From positions 1 to 64,000 of the forward strand of contig CACIWZ010000001.1 in assembly GCA_902590505.1 (NCBI GenBank): 64,000 nt of DNA, given 5' to 3'. Position 1 is the first letter of the stretch, and every line of letters begins with the position of its first letter. This document shows, in pieces, positions 1-9,544 of this stretch. The notes under the pieces are model-generated. The model had not been told where the DNA came from, did not search any database, and saw nothing but the letters and a program-made list of their open reading frames with translations. The stretch comes from an uncultured Pelagibacteraceae bacterium. Its GTDB lineage: Bacteria; Pseudomonadota; Alphaproteobacteria; Pelagibacterales; Pelagibacteraceae. The position numbers and the translations under genes are program-made.

Positions 1-852
1 AAATTTTCAGAGGAGTATTTAGGAGGTTCAGGAGCAATTGCTAAGCATGTATCTGAATTTTCTAATAATATCACTCTTTTTTCAATGATTGGAGAAAAAG
101 GTGAATTTAAAAATAAAATCAAAAGTATACTTCCAAAAAATGTACATTTGAAACTTTTAAATAAAAACAACTCTCCAACTATTCTAAAAACAAGATTTGT
201 AGACTCTGTTAATTTAAACAAGGTATTGGGAGTCTACAATATTAATGATGACCTTTTAGATAGGAAACAAGAAAATAAACAATTTAATTTTTTAAATAAA
301 AATTTACCAAAGTATGATCTTGTAATTGTATCGGATTATGGTCATGGTTTTATCACAAAATCTTTAGCAAAGTTAATTTGCAGAAAATCAAAATTTTTAG
401 CTTTAAATGCTCAGGTTAATGCTGCGAACATTGGTTATCATAGTATGAGAAATTATAAAAATATCAGTTGTGTAATTATAAATCAAAAAGAACTTGAGAT
501 GGAATTTAGAGAAAAATCTAAAAATTTAAACGATCTCATTAAAAAATTAGCCTTAAAAAATAATATTAGCAATTTAATAGTCACACAAGGATCAAAGGGT
601 GCAGTTCTTTACGATAAGAAAAAAAATAAATTTTATAAATCCCCAGCGTTTGCCACTCAGGTTACAGATAAAATTGGAGCAGGGGATGCTTTTTTATCTC
701 TATCTTCTATCCTATTAAAAACTAAAGAGAAAAAAGAATTAGCTCTGCTTATGGGTTCACTAGCTGCAGCTCAGTCAACTGAAAGTTTAGGAAATAAGTC
801 TTCAATCAGCAAAATCAAAATACTCAAAAGTTTAGAACATCTCCTAAAATAA
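1..852 (+). CDS. PfkB/HldE-like sugar kinase (5' end outside window)
   Basis: The reading frame is open from base 1, so the gene starts upstream of the window; 283 codons are visible. The first visible residues (LGGSGAIAKHVSEF) match the Gly-rich substrate-binding segment of PfkB carbohydrate kinases. YDLVIVSDYGHG resembles the HldE/RfaE kinase domain, and DKIGAGDAF (visible residues about 223-231) is PfkB signature 2 with the catalytic Asp. Family knowledge suggests phosphorylation of a sugar phosphate, such as heptose 7-phosphate, for surface polysaccharide. No nucleotidyltransferase domain follows; one could precede the window edge. The exact substrate is not shown. Next gene starts 18 bp downstream. 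Confidence 0.85.
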   Translation, partial: KFSEEYLGGSGAIAKHVSEFSNNITLFSMIGEKGEFKNKIKSILPKNVHLKLLNKNNSPTILKTRFVDSVNLNKVLGVYNINDDLLDRKQENKQFNFLNKNLPKYDLVIVSDYGHGFITKSLAKLICRKSKFLALNAQVNAANIGYHSMRNYKNISCVIINQKELEMEFREKSKNLNDLIKKLALKNNISNLIVTQGSKGAVLYDKKKNKFYKSPAFATQVTDKIGAGDAFLSLSSILLKTKEKKELALLMGSLAAAQSTESLGNKSSISKIKILKSLEHLLK

Positions 853-870
853 AAAATTTAGAGATATGCA

Positions 871-2055
871 ATGTTTCAAAAAAATTTAGTGATAAAATAT
901 TTAATTTATCCGACAATATTAATCTTATGTTTAATAGTTAAAATTATTAGACCTCTAATTTTTATAAGATTCGGCTGTCTTTACGCGGACAAAATAGGTC
1001 CTTTTGCATCAAATAATGAACTTATACTTTGTGAAAAAGATCTAATAGTGCAACCGAAAAACTGTTTTGACATTTACTGTGAATCATCGCAGGGACATGT
1101 TTGTAATAATCAACTTCTTCAAATGTGGAGAAGAAAATTTCGAGTTTGGAAAAATTCCTATTTTTTTTGGTATATCTGCCGCCGTATACCTTTTCTAAAT
1201 TCACATTTAATAAGCAGTTTTAAGGGCAGTAGGGATATAAAAGGTTTACTTGCAAGAACAAAACCACACTTAGAATTTTTACACCATGAGAAAAAAATTG
1301 CAACGCAGGAAATGAAAAAATTTGGAATTGGAAATGATGATAATTTTATTTTGATTATGAATCGTGGTTCAAAATTTTTAAATCAATTTTTTCCATCAAA
1401 AAAAGATTTAAGTTATAATGATTTTAGAAATTGTGAGATTAAAGATTTTTTATTAGCTGCTGAAAATTTGACCAAAAAAAAAAATTTTATAATTAGAATG
1501 GGCAAAGGAGTAGATGATAAAATCATTTCCAACAATCCTAAAATTATAGACTATGAATTAGGGGGATTTAGATCTGAATTGTTAGACATTTATTTATCAG
1601 CAAAATGTAGGTATATTATATGTTCAGACACTGGATTTGCGGCAGTTCCATGCTGGCTTTTTAGAAAACCTCTAGTAAGTGTAAACTTTTGCCAAATTGA
1701 GCATTTACATCCCTGGTTACCTAATTGGCTTTTCATTTTTAGAAAATATTGGATGAAAAATGAAAAAAGATTTATGAAAATTGAGGAAATAATAAAATCT
1801 GGAGTTGGAAAATTAAATCATAAAGATGAATATGAGAAGAAAGGAATTGAACTTGTAAAAAATTCTCCAACAGAAATTTTAGACGCATCCGAAGAAATGG
1901 AAAGCAGATTGAATGGAACATGGAAGACAGAAGAAGAGGATGATTTACTTCAGAAAAAATTCTGGAGTCATTTTAAGAATAGTAAGCTTCATGGAAATTT
2001 TAAATCTAAAATCGGCACAAAATTTTTGAGGGAAAATAGAGATATATTATTATGA
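871..2055 (+). CDS. TIGR04372-type putative glycosyltransferase
   Basis: A 394-residue protein with an N-terminal hydrophobic stretch (about residues 8-30), then IRFGCLYADKIGPFASNNELILCEKD, which resembles the 'R(I/F)G..A.N.EL.L.E' start of the TIGR04372 putative glycosyltransferase family. A later FIIRMGKG and a SELLDIYLSAKC...SDTGFAAVPC block fit the same GT-B-like C-terminal half, where a Ser-Asp-Thr/Ser-Gly motif usually binds the nucleotide sugar. It probably adds a sugar to a cell-surface glycan at the inner membrane face. Its stop overlaps the next start (ATGA), suggesting translational coupling. Donor and acceptor are unknown. Confidence 0.7.
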   Translation: MFQKNLVIKYLIYPTILILCLIVKIIRPLIFIRFGCLYADKIGPFASNNELILCEKDLIVQPKNCFDIYCESSQGHVCNNQLLQMWRRKFRVWKNSYFFWYICRRIPFLNSHLISSFKGSRDIKGLLARTKPHLEFLHHEKKIATQEMKKFGIGNDDNFILIMNRGSKFLNQFFPSKKDLSYNDFRNCEIKDFLLAAENLTKKKNFIIRMGKGVDDKIISNNPKIIDYELGGFRSELLDIYLSAKCRYIICSDTGFAAVPCWLFRKPLVSVNFCQIEHLHPWLPNWLFIFRKYWMKNEKRFMKIEEIIKSGVGKLNHKDEYEKKGIELVKNSPTEILDASEEMESRLNGTWKTEEEDDLLQKKFWSHFKNSKLHGNFKSKIGTKFLRENRDILL

Positions 2056-3188
2056 AAATAGGTTTTTACTCTCATAATTTTAATGTACTAGGTAAGTATT
2101 GGGAAAATTTGAAAGATATTGCAGATTGTTGGTGGGGAGTACCAGATCCAAAATTAAACGATCTTTTAATAGAAAAAAAAATAAAAAATATTGTTTTTTG
2201 TGAGGAAAAATTTGAGAAAGATTTAAGTGTAAAAAAAGGAAATATGTATAGATCTACTGATAAAATTACAGCACAAAAAAAAATTGCTGAAGAAATTAAT
2301 CCAGATTTATGGATTGTTGATACTGCTAATAAGCTGAATCATTATTCTACAAAATCTTTACGTGTTCAAACATTTCACACATTGCCCCTAAAAAAATTTA
2401 ACTTTTTTGAACCTGTATTAAACTATGATCTTCTTCTTTTACCTGGCAAATTCCACAAAGAGGAGTTCATAAAAAGATTTAAAAACAAAGTAAACCTTGA
2501 AAAATTAAAGATAGTAGGTTGGCCGCAAGTCGATGATTTAATTAATGGATCTTTCAGTAGAGATCAAATCTTAAAAGATCTAAAACTAGATCCTCAAAAA
2601 AAGACAATTATGTATGCTCCTACTTGGGGTTGGGGCAATGGTAATATTTCACTTTTTTGTAGAAATTTGGGAAAAGAAAAAGAAGTTTTCACCAAACTTT
2701 GCGAACATGCCTCAAAAAATAATTTAAATTTAATTATTAGGCTTCATAGCCTTTCTTTCGCTGCCGAAAATAAAGAATTAATTAAAATTGCAAATAAACA
2801 TGGTGTATTATGGCAAACTTCTTCAACTCAAAATTTTAGAGACGATCCAAATAAATTCTTGTGGATTACCGATATATTAATTAGCGATATATCCGGAATT
2901 ATTACAGAGTTTTTGGTTCTAGATAGACCTATAATTTATATTGACCCAGATGATGAAAATAATCCATGGATTGATAGCGATATGCCAAAAGATTTTAGAG
3001 CAGGGAATATAGTAAAGACATTTAATGATCTTAAAAACTCAATAGATGATGCATTAAAAAATCCAAAAAAATTTTCAAAAAAAAGAAATCAAATAAAAAA
3101 TTATATTTATAGTTATACTAGCGGTAAATCAACTGAAATGGCTTGTAATACCATCATTGAATTTGCAAAAAATAATGGATTAAAATAA
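2052..3188 (+). CDS. CDP-glycerol glycerophosphotransferase-like transferase
   Basis: 378 residues. The C-terminal half has MYAPTWGWGN, then LIIRLHSL, then WITDILISDISGIITEFLVLDRPIIYIDPDD. This order (APTWR-like, R-H, D-ISD-S---E) is characteristic of the CDP-glycerol:poly(glycerophosphate) glycerophosphotransferase family (TagB/TagF type), which has a GT-B fold. In Gram-negative glycan clusters such proteins transfer glycerol phosphate or a related phosphoalditol, or act as glycosyltransferases. No signal peptide or membrane segment is evident. Start overlaps the previous gene by 4 bp. Function assigned at family level only. Confidence 0.75.
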   Translation: MKIGFYSHNFNVLGKYWENLKDIADCWWGVPDPKLNDLLIEKKIKNIVFCEEKFEKDLSVKKGNMYRSTDKITAQKKIAEEINPDLWIVDTANKLNHYSTKSLRVQTFHTLPLKKFNFFEPVLNYDLLLLPGKFHKEEFIKRFKNKVNLEKLKIVGWPQVDDLINGSFSRDQILKDLKLDPQKKTIMYAPTWGWGNGNISLFCRNLGKEKEVFTKLCEHASKNNLNLIIRLHSLSFAAENKELIKIANKHGVLWQTSSTQNFRDDPNKFLWITDILISDISGIITEFLVLDRPIIYIDPDDENNPWIDSDMPKDFRAGNIVKTFNDLKNSIDDALKNPKKFSKKRNQIKNYIYSYTSGKSTEMACNTIIEFAKNNGLK

Positions 3189-3197
3189 AATTTTCAA

Positions 3198-3878
3198 ATG
3201 GGATATTTAAACATTAATTATTACAAAAAAAATAAAAATAAGAAAGATAATAGATCTGATATTACAAAAAGAAGAACAATTATAAATAAGATAATAGCTT
3301 GGGAAAGAGGAAAAGAATATTACGATGGAGATAGATTAAACGGATACGGAGGTTTTAAGTATGATGGAAGATGGTTAAAAATCTTACCAAAATTTATTAA
3401 AAAGTATAATTTAAAAAAAGGATCAAAAGTTTTAGATGTCGGGTGCAAGAAGGGTTTTTTACTTTACGATTTAAAAAAACTTGTTCCTGGAATTAAAATT
3501 TATGGAATTGAAGATCACAAATATCCTATAGATAGAGCTGTTAAAGAAGTTAAAAATGAATTGAAGATAGGCGAGTATCATAGTCTGCCTTTTAAAAAAA
3601 ATTTTTTCGACGCAGTTTTTGCCTTTCACTGTATTTATCGATTAAATTTTGGTGATACCATAAAATCTATTAAAGAAATCCAAAGAGTAACAAAAAAACA
3701 TAGCTATATAACATTAGGTGCTTACTCTGATAAAAAAGGAAAAGAACTTTATGATAAGTGGGGAATTATCTCTACTTCTCATTTGCACATCAAAGACTGG
3801 AAAAAAATTTTCAAGTATATCAAATATAAGGGAGATTATAGTTTTACCACTCCAGAAAGTTTAGGATTAAAAAAATAA
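3198..3878 (+). CDS. class I SAM-dependent methyltransferase
   Basis: 226 residues. KVLDVGCKKGFLL (about residues 77-90) is the glycine-rich SAM-binding motif I, followed by an acidic residue in KIYGIEDHK (motif II position) and SLPFKKNFFDAVFAFHCIYRL, the post-motif region of Methyltransf_11-like proteins. The target is unknown but the setting implies O- or N-methylation of a nucleotide sugar or glycan. It lies 9 bp after the CDP-glycerol transferase-like gene and 4 bp before an SDR gene, so it is part of the same operon. Confidence 0.8.
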   Translation: MGYLNINYYKKNKNKKDNRSDITKRRTIINKIIAWERGKEYYDGDRLNGYGGFKYDGRWLKILPKFIKKYNLKKGSKVLDVGCKKGFLLYDLKKLVPGIKIYGIEDHKYPIDRAVKEVKNELKIGEYHSLPFKKNFFDAVFAFHCIYRLNFGDTIKSIKEIQRVTKKHSYITLGAYSDKKGKELYDKWGIISTSHLHIKDWKKIFKYIKYKGDYSFTTPESLGLKK

Positions 3879-3882
3879 TTAA

Positions 3883-4755
3883 ATGAATATTTTAATTTCA
3901 GGTGTCTCAGGTGAAATCGGAGGTCAAATAGCAAATAATTTTTCAAAAAATAAAAATTATAATCTTTACTTAATTGGAAATAAAAACAGAAAGAAAAATA
4001 TTAAAATATACAAACATGATCTAACAAAAATACTTAAAATAAATTTCAAACCAGACGTTATTATTCATCTAGCCGCAAAACATTTATTTTCAAAAAAAGG
4101 TTCCAAAAATATTTATCACAATAATATCAAGATGACGAAAAACCTGATCACATTTGCTAATGAAAAAAAAATTAAAAAATTTATTTTTTTTTCCTCAGTT
4201 GATGTATATGGAAAAATCACATCAAAAATTATAAATGAAAATACAAATAAACAATATCCCAATTCATACGGAAGATCAAAATTAGAATCAGAAAAAATGT
4301 TGCTAGATAAAAATAATAAATTTAGTGTGGTATGTTACAGAATTCCTGGATTTTTTAGCACAAACCTTTCTAGAGATTTCCCATTAATTGTTAAAATAGC
4401 TAGGACTATTATTAATAATAAAAAACTTAAAATATTTAATTCATCTAGTAAATTCAATAATATTCTAGACTTGAAAGAAATATTAAAAATTTTGAAAATA
4501 ACAATTAAAAAAAATGGCTATACTAAGAAAATATATAATTTATCTGCAAGTAAACCTATGAAATTTATTGAAATTATTTATTTATTAAAAAAAAATTTTA
4601 AATCATCAACTAATTTAATTGAGAAAAAGTCAAATAAAAAATCATTTATAATTTCTAATAGAAAATTTTCAAAAGAATTTAATTTTAAGTTTTCATCTAC
4701 TAAAAATATCATTAATAGATGTTGTTCACAAATATTAAAAAAGAAATATGCCTGA
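3883..4755 (+). CDS. NAD-dependent epimerase/dehydratase (extended SDR)
   Basis: 290 residues. The N-terminus has GVSGEIGG, matching the GxxGxxG dinucleotide-binding loop, then DVIIHLAAKH, KFIFFSSVDVYG (catalytic Ser/Thr position) and YGRSK (the YxxxK catalytic pair). This is the extended SDR fold used by nucleotide-sugar epimerases and dehydratases. It is a little short compared with the usual 310-340 residues. The substrate cannot be read from sequence. The 34 bp gap before the next gene is one of the longer ones in this part of the island. Confidence 0.8.
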   Translation: MNILISGVSGEIGGQIANNFSKNKNYNLYLIGNKNRKKNIKIYKHDLTKILKINFKPDVIIHLAAKHLFSKKGSKNIYHNNIKMTKNLITFANEKKIKKFIFFSSVDVYGKITSKIINENTNKQYPNSYGRSKLESEKMLLDKNNKFSVVCYRIPGFFSTNLSRDFPLIVKIARTIINNKKLKIFNSSSKFNNILDLKEILKILKITIKKNGYTKKIYNLSASKPMKFIEIIYLLKKNFKSSTNLIEKKSNKKSFIISNRKFSKEFNFKFSSTKNIINRCCSQILKKKYA

Positions 4756-4789
4756 AGACTTTAATACGATATAAAGAAAAAATTACTAA

Positions 4790-6532
4790 ATGAAAGCCTC
4801 AGATTTAATAGCAAAAAAAATTTCAGAGTATACCGATTATGTATTTAACGGTCAGGGAGGATCAGTAGTACACATTTTAGATAGTATAGATAAAAGAAAT
4901 GACATTAAATTAATACCTTCTCAAAATGAACAGGGTGCATCTTTAGCTGCTGATGCTTACACTAGAGCTTCTGGGAAACTTGGCGTAGTTGTCACTACTA
5001 GCGGACCCGGAACCATTAATGCTTTACAAGGCTTAGCTTGTTCTTACTACGACTCCGTTCCATCCCTTTATTTTTCAGGTGCACCAGTAGTAAAAAATTT
5101 AAAAAAAAATTCACAGTTAAGACAACTGGGTTTTCAAGAGATGGAAATTAAAGAAATAGTTAAATCTTTTTCAAAGTATTCCACAAGAATTACTAATGCC
5201 AAAGATATTATTTATGAAATAGAAAAATGTGTTTATTTGTCTAAAAGCGGACGACCCGGCCCTTGTGTAATTGATCTACCAGACGATATACAAAGACAAG
5301 AGACAAATCTTAAAGAGCAAAGGAGATTTATTCCACCTACTCATAAAAATAATGTTAAATCAAGTCACATAAAAAAAACAGTAGAATTAATAAAAAAATC
5401 TAAAAGACCACTTTTTATAATTGGGAATGGAGTAAAAATATCCAATTCTTTAAAAGATATGAAAAATTTATTAAAAAAAACAAAAATTCCTTTCGCTCCG
5501 ACTTGGGCAACATTCGATTTGTTTGAAACTCAAGATAAAAATAATGTTGGAAGTTTTGGAGTGTACGCTACAAGACATGGTAATTTCAGCATACAAAACG
5601 CGGATTTATTAATTATATTAGGATCACAACTTAATCCTTCTTTAATAGGCAGCAATCCAAAATTGTTTTCACCGAGATCAAAGAAAATTTTAATTGACAT
5701 TGATCCTGCTCAACTTAAAGAAGAAAACAGAGTTAAAATCGATCTAAAGATTCGCGCTAATGTGAAAGATTTTATAAAAAAACTCAATAAAGAAAAATTT
5801 ACATGTAAGATTAATAATCAATGGTTACAAAAAATAAAAAATTTGAAAGCTAATTACCCTATTTTAAAAAATGAGTATTATGAGCAAAGCAAAAATGTTA
5901 ACCCATATGTTTTTTTTAACACACTCTCAGATTTTACTAAAGAAAACGACATCATAATACCTGATGCAAGTGCAAATTTAGTATGGACATATCAAGCATA
6001 TAAAGTTTCAAAAAAACAAAAGATTTTCACTGCGTTAAATCATTCTCCAATGGGATATTCTGTTGCAGCAGCATTGGGAGCAAGTTTAGCGGCGCCTAAT
6101 AGAAATATAATTGCCATTATAGGTGATGGTTCGATGCAAATGAATATTCAAGAAATAGAAAATATTAAAAGTTTGAAATTACCAATTAAAATATTTTTAA
6201 TAAACAACAACGGATATGGCATGGTTAAACAAACTATAGACACATGGTTAAAAAGTAATTACGTTGGATGTGATGAAAAGAGCGGTTTATCTTTACCTAA
6301 TTTTCAAAAAATATTTCAAGCATATGGAATAAAAACTATTGAGATTAATAATCATAACGATTTAAAAGAAAAAATTGATTTAACTTTAAATTATAACGGC
6401 CCGATCATGTGTGACGTTAAACTTGATCCTAATGAAAAAATAATTCCCAAGGTAAAAGCTGGAAGCCCACTTCATGATATGTTGCCAGCTTTAGACGAAG
6501 AAGAGTTAAAGTCAAATCTTTTTAATAAATAA
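4790..6532 (+). CDS. thiamine diphosphate-dependent enzyme, acetolactate synthase-like
   Basis: 580 residues with the three-domain ThDP architecture. QNEQGA carries the expected catalytic Glu (E47); a central Rossmann-like domain lies at about 190-330; and GDGSMQMN...INNNGYGM (residues about 445-477) is the ThDP/Mg2+ motif. The length and HSPMGYSVAAALGA segment fit the acetolactate synthase/benzoylformate decarboxylase superfamily. It is embedded among sugar SDRs, without an ilvH partner, so a housekeeping valine/isoleucine role is unlikely. By analogy with YerE, which adds a two-carbon branch from pyruvate to a CDP-keto-sugar, it may build a branched sugar; this is inference. Confidence 0.8.
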   Translation: MKASDLIAKKISEYTDYVFNGQGGSVVHILDSIDKRNDIKLIPSQNEQGASLAADAYTRASGKLGVVVTTSGPGTINALQGLACSYYDSVPSLYFSGAPVVKNLKKNSQLRQLGFQEMEIKEIVKSFSKYSTRITNAKDIIYEIEKCVYLSKSGRPGPCVIDLPDDIQRQETNLKEQRRFIPPTHKNNVKSSHIKKTVELIKKSKRPLFIIGNGVKISNSLKDMKNLLKKTKIPFAPTWATFDLFETQDKNNVGSFGVYATRHGNFSIQNADLLIILGSQLNPSLIGSNPKLFSPRSKKILIDIDPAQLKEENRVKIDLKIRANVKDFIKKLNKEKFTCKINNQWLQKIKNLKANYPILKNEYYEQSKNVNPYVFFNTLSDFTKENDIIIPDASANLVWTYQAYKVSKKQKIFTALNHSPMGYSVAAALGASLAAPNRNIIAIIGDGSMQMNIQEIENIKSLKLPIKIFLINNNGYGMVKQTIDTWLKSNYVGCDEKSGLSLPNFQKIFQAYGIKTIEINNHNDLKEKIDLTLNYNGPIMCDVKLDPNEKIIPKVKAGSPLHDMLPALDEEELKSNLFNK

Positions 6533-6533
6533 A

Positions 6534-7562
6534 ATGAATTTTAAAGCAGCAGTACTTTTCAAAAAAAATAAAGTAATTTTAGAAAACCTTGAAGTTCCAA
6601 AACTTAAAGAAAGTCAAGTACTAGTAAAAATATTGTATACATCAATCTGCAAAACACAAATTGGTGAAATATTGGGACAAAGGGGTAAAGATAAGTTTTT
6701 GCCTCACTGTCTAGGTCATGAGGCAACGGGAATTATAATTGATAAAAACAAAAAAGTAAAAAAAGTTAAAATCGGTGATAAGGTCTGTTTAAGTTGGATA
6801 AAAGGGAAAGGTAATGACTCGGGTGGTTTTTTTTATAAAAATATAAAAGGAAAAAAAATAAATGCAGGTCCAGTAAACACTTTTTCAGAGTATTCTGTTG
6901 TAAGCGAAAATCGTGTCTTTAAATTATCTAAAAAAGACGATTTAAAAACTTCGGTTCTTTTAGGATGTGCTTTACCTACTGGATTTAACTCAATATTTTT
7001 TACTTTAAAAGATTGTACCAAAGGTCCAGTTTTTATTTTTGGATGCGGCGGAGTCGGTTTATCAACTATTTTGGCATGTAAGAAAAAAAAGTTAAAACCA
7101 ATAATTGCTATTGATGTAGATATGAAAAAACTAAAATTGGCAAAAAAATTTGGTGCTGATCAACTTTTAAATTTTAGTGAACCTAATTTTTATTCAAAAA
7201 TAGATAAAGTCTCAAGTTCTAATTTTCCAGTGATAATCGAATGTACGGGAAAAATTAATATTCTTAAAATATGTATAAGAAAAACAAATTCGTTAGGAGG
7301 AAAACTGGTTGTTATTGGAAACTATCCTAAAGGAGAAAAGCTGAATTTAGATCCATGGGAAATAATAATGGGTAAAACACTTACTGGCGCATGGAATGAG
7401 AGGGAAACCTATGATAATAAATTTAAATTTTTCAAAAGTAAAATTGACACTAAAAAACTTAATTTATTCTTTGGCAAAAAAATTTATAATTTATCTGAGA
7501 TAAATAAAGCTATAAAAGATTTTAAGACAGGCAAAGTAGTAAGGCCACTTATAAAAATTTAA
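6534..7562 (+). CDS. medium-chain dehydrogenase (zinc alcohol dehydrogenase-like)
   Basis: 342 residues. The GroES-like N-terminal domain includes SICKTQ (first zinc ligand Cys) and CLGHEATG (GHE motif), and the Rossmann domain shows FGCGGVGLSTI followed by an acidic IAIDVD, favouring NAD. The lobe that usually holds four closely spaced cysteines for structural zinc is replaced by a Gly/Lys-rich segment, so that site appears absent. Only one base separates it from the ThDP gene, suggesting the two act on the same keto- or aldehyde-sugar intermediate. Substrate unknown. Confidence 0.8.
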   Translation: MNFKAAVLFKKNKVILENLEVPKLKESQVLVKILYTSICKTQIGEILGQRGKDKFLPHCLGHEATGIIIDKNKKVKKVKIGDKVCLSWIKGKGNDSGGFFYKNIKGKKINAGPVNTFSEYSVVSENRVFKLSKKDDLKTSVLLGCALPTGFNSIFFTLKDCTKGPVFIFGCGGVGLSTILACKKKKLKPIIAIDVDMKKLKLAKKFGADQLLNFSEPNFYSKIDKVSSSNFPVIIECTGKINILKICIRKTNSLGGKLVVIGNYPKGEKLNLDPWEIIMGKTLTGAWNERETYDNKFKFFKSKIDTKKLNLFFGKKIYNLSEINKAIKDFKTGKVVRPLIKI

Positions 7563-8561
7563 ATGAAAAACAAAATTTTAGTATTGGGAACTTCAAGTTT
7601 CGCTGGAGCAAGCATGGTAAACTTTTTATTGAATAAAAAATACAAAGTTTATGGAACGTACAGAAGAAAAAAAAATCAAATGTATCTACCTTATTTAGAA
7701 AATAAAAATTTAAAAAATTTTAAAAACTATCCTATTGATTTTAACAAATCTCCAAAAAAACTAGAAATTATTATTAAAAAATTAAAACCAGACTATATAA
7801 TTGATTTTGTTTCCATAGCAATGGTAAATCAAAGTTGGCAATTTCCAAAAGTTTATTTTGATGTAAACATTAATTATAAACTACATATTTTTCAAAATTT
7901 AAATACATTCAATTTTATTAAAAAATATATACTAATTTCGACACCTGAAATATTTGGTGATAACAAAAAAACTCTCAAAGAGGAAAGCTATATTTTTAAC
8001 CCCAGTACGCCCTATGCTATTTCAAAATTAGGCACGGAGCTTTTACTGAAGTGTTATGCAAAAAGATATAATATTCCGTTTGTTATTACCAGATTTACAA
8101 ACTTTTATGGTCCGGGGCAACCAATCTATAGATTAATTCCAAAAATATTAGCTTGCATTGAAAAAAAAATCAAATTTCCTCTTGAAGGTGGTGGCAACTC
8201 TAGTAGAAATTTTATTTACACTTTTGATTTCTGCAACGGTATTTACAAAGCTATGCTTAAAGGAAAAAATTTCGATACTTATCATTTTTCAAGTAACAAG
8301 TACTACAAAATTAAAGAAATAGTAAAAATCATATGCTCTATGAAAAAGATTGATCATAGGATTCTTATTAAAAAAACCAAGTCTAGAGTTGGTCAAGATG
8401 ATATATATAAATTAAATAGCAATAAGACTCGTAAAATACTTAAATGGAAAACAATTTATTCATTACAAAAAGGCATTCAAGAAATAATTAATTACAATAA
8501 AACAAGATTTAAAAAATTTTCTAAAGAAAGCTTAGTTTATTTGGATAGAAATTTTAAATAA
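7563..8561 (+). CDS. dTDP/GDP-sugar 4,6-dehydratase-like extended SDR
   Basis: 332 residues. The N-terminus ILVLGTSSFAGASM is a degenerate dinucleotide-binding loop. Catalytic elements are LISTPEIFGD (Thr/Ser and Glu in the order seen in 4,6-dehydratases) and YAISK (YxxxK). TRFTNFYGPGQ and EGGGNSSRNFIYTFDFCNGI are standard nucleotide-sugar-binding segments of RmlB/GMD-like enzymes. Immediately follows the MDR gene with no spacer. It probably dehydrates or epimerises a nucleotide hexose for the glycan; the nucleotide cannot be told from sequence. Confidence 0.78.
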   Translation: MKNKILVLGTSSFAGASMVNFLLNKKYKVYGTYRRKKNQMYLPYLENKNLKNFKNYPIDFNKSPKKLEIIIKKLKPDYIIDFVSIAMVNQSWQFPKVYFDVNINYKLHIFQNLNTFNFIKKYILISTPEIFGDNKKTLKEESYIFNPSTPYAISKLGTELLLKCYAKRYNIPFVITRFTNFYGPGQPIYRLIPKILACIEKKIKFPLEGGGNSSRNFIYTFDFCNGIYKAMLKGKNFDTYHFSSNKYYKIKEIVKIICSMKKIDHRILIKKTKSRVGQDDIYKLNSNKTRKILKWKTIYSLQKGIQEIINYNKTRFKKFSKESLVYLDRNFK

Positions 8562-8570
8562 AGAGTCTAT

Positions 8571-9515
8571 ATGAATATTTTAGTAACAGGCGGTTGTGGT
8601 TATACAGGTAGTATTCTTGTAGAGAAGCTTTTAAAAAAAAAACATAAAGTAACCTCTATCGATACACAATGGTTTGGAAATTTTCTTAAAAAACACAAAA
8701 ATCTTAAAAATTTAAAATTAAACATTAACGACATCGATAAGATATCATTGAAAAAATTTAATGTAATAATTCATCTTTCGTCTATAGCGAATGATCCAAT
8801 GTCTGAGCTAGATAAGAATCTCAGCTGGGAAACTTCTGCGCTTGGTAGCTTTAAATTAATAAATCAAGCAATAAAATACAAAGTCAAAAGAATCATATAT
8901 GCATCATCTGGTTCAGTATATGGAGTTAAAAAAGAAAACAAAGTTCATGAAAATTTAAGTTTAAAACCAATATCTCTTTACAATAAAGTAAAAATGTTAA
9001 CAGAGAGAATTCTAATGTCTTATAAAGATAAAATAGAATTATTTATAATTCGTCCTGCAACAGTTTGCGGTTATTCTCCAAGAATGAGATATGATCTAAC
9101 TGTAAATGCCTTAACTTTTAGTGCATTAAAAAAAAAGAGCATCACTGTTCATGGCGGAAATCAAATAAGACCTAATATTCATATAGATGACTTAACGGAT
9201 ATTTATTTATATTTGTTGAACATTTCTAATAAACATGCCGGAGTATACAATGCAGGATTTGAAAATGATTCTATAATAAATATCGCAAAGAAAATTCAAT
9301 CTAAAACGCAAGCAAAAATTAAGATTATTAAAAAATTTAATGATCCCAGGAGTTACAGATTAGACTCGTCGAAATTAAAAAAAATAGGATTTAAACCAAA
9401 AAAAAAATATATTGACGCTGTTCTAGAACTTAAAAAACTGTACTTAAATAAAAAATTAAAGGATAAACCAATATTTCACTCCGTTAGTTGGTTAAAAAAA
9501 ATAAAAAAAAATTAG
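8571..9515 (+). CDS. NAD-dependent epimerase/dehydratase (extended SDR)
   Basis: 314 residues. MNILVTGGCGYTGSIL has the GxxGxxG loop, VIIHLSSIANDP the NNAG-like region, IIYASSGSVYG the catalytic Ser, and YNKVK the Tyr-Lys pair. FIIRPATVCGYSPRMR and HGGNQIRPNIHIDDL are typical substrate-binding blocks of UDP/GDP-hexose epimerases. It is the third SDR within 6 kb, so this stretch likely makes one or more unusual nucleotide sugars. Substrate undetermined. Confidence 0.8.
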   Translation: MNILVTGGCGYTGSILVEKLLKKKHKVTSIDTQWFGNFLKKHKNLKNLKLNINDIDKISLKKFNVIIHLSSIANDPMSELDKNLSWETSALGSFKLINQAIKYKVKRIIYASSGSVYGVKKENKVHENLSLKPISLYNKVKMLTERILMSYKDKIELFIIRPATVCGYSPRMRYDLTVNALTFSALKKKSITVHGGNQIRPNIHIDDLTDIYLYLLNISNKHAGVYNAGFENDSIINIAKKIQSKTQAKIKIIKKFNDPRSYRLDSSKLKKIGFKPKKKYIDAVLELKKLYLNKKLKDKPIFHSVSWLKKIKKN

Positions 9516-9544
9516 TAAAAATCTCGAAATTTCACTTACCCCTG

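Noticed and set aside
4790-6532. Valine/isoleucine biosynthesis gene ilvB
   Set aside because: No ilvH, ilvC or ilvD nearby, and it lies in the middle of sugar genes.
9488-9544. TTG-initiated N-terminal extension of the ABC exporter
   Set aside because: It would overlap the previous gene by 28 bp with a Lys-rich tail; the ATG at 9545 gives a normal transporter start.
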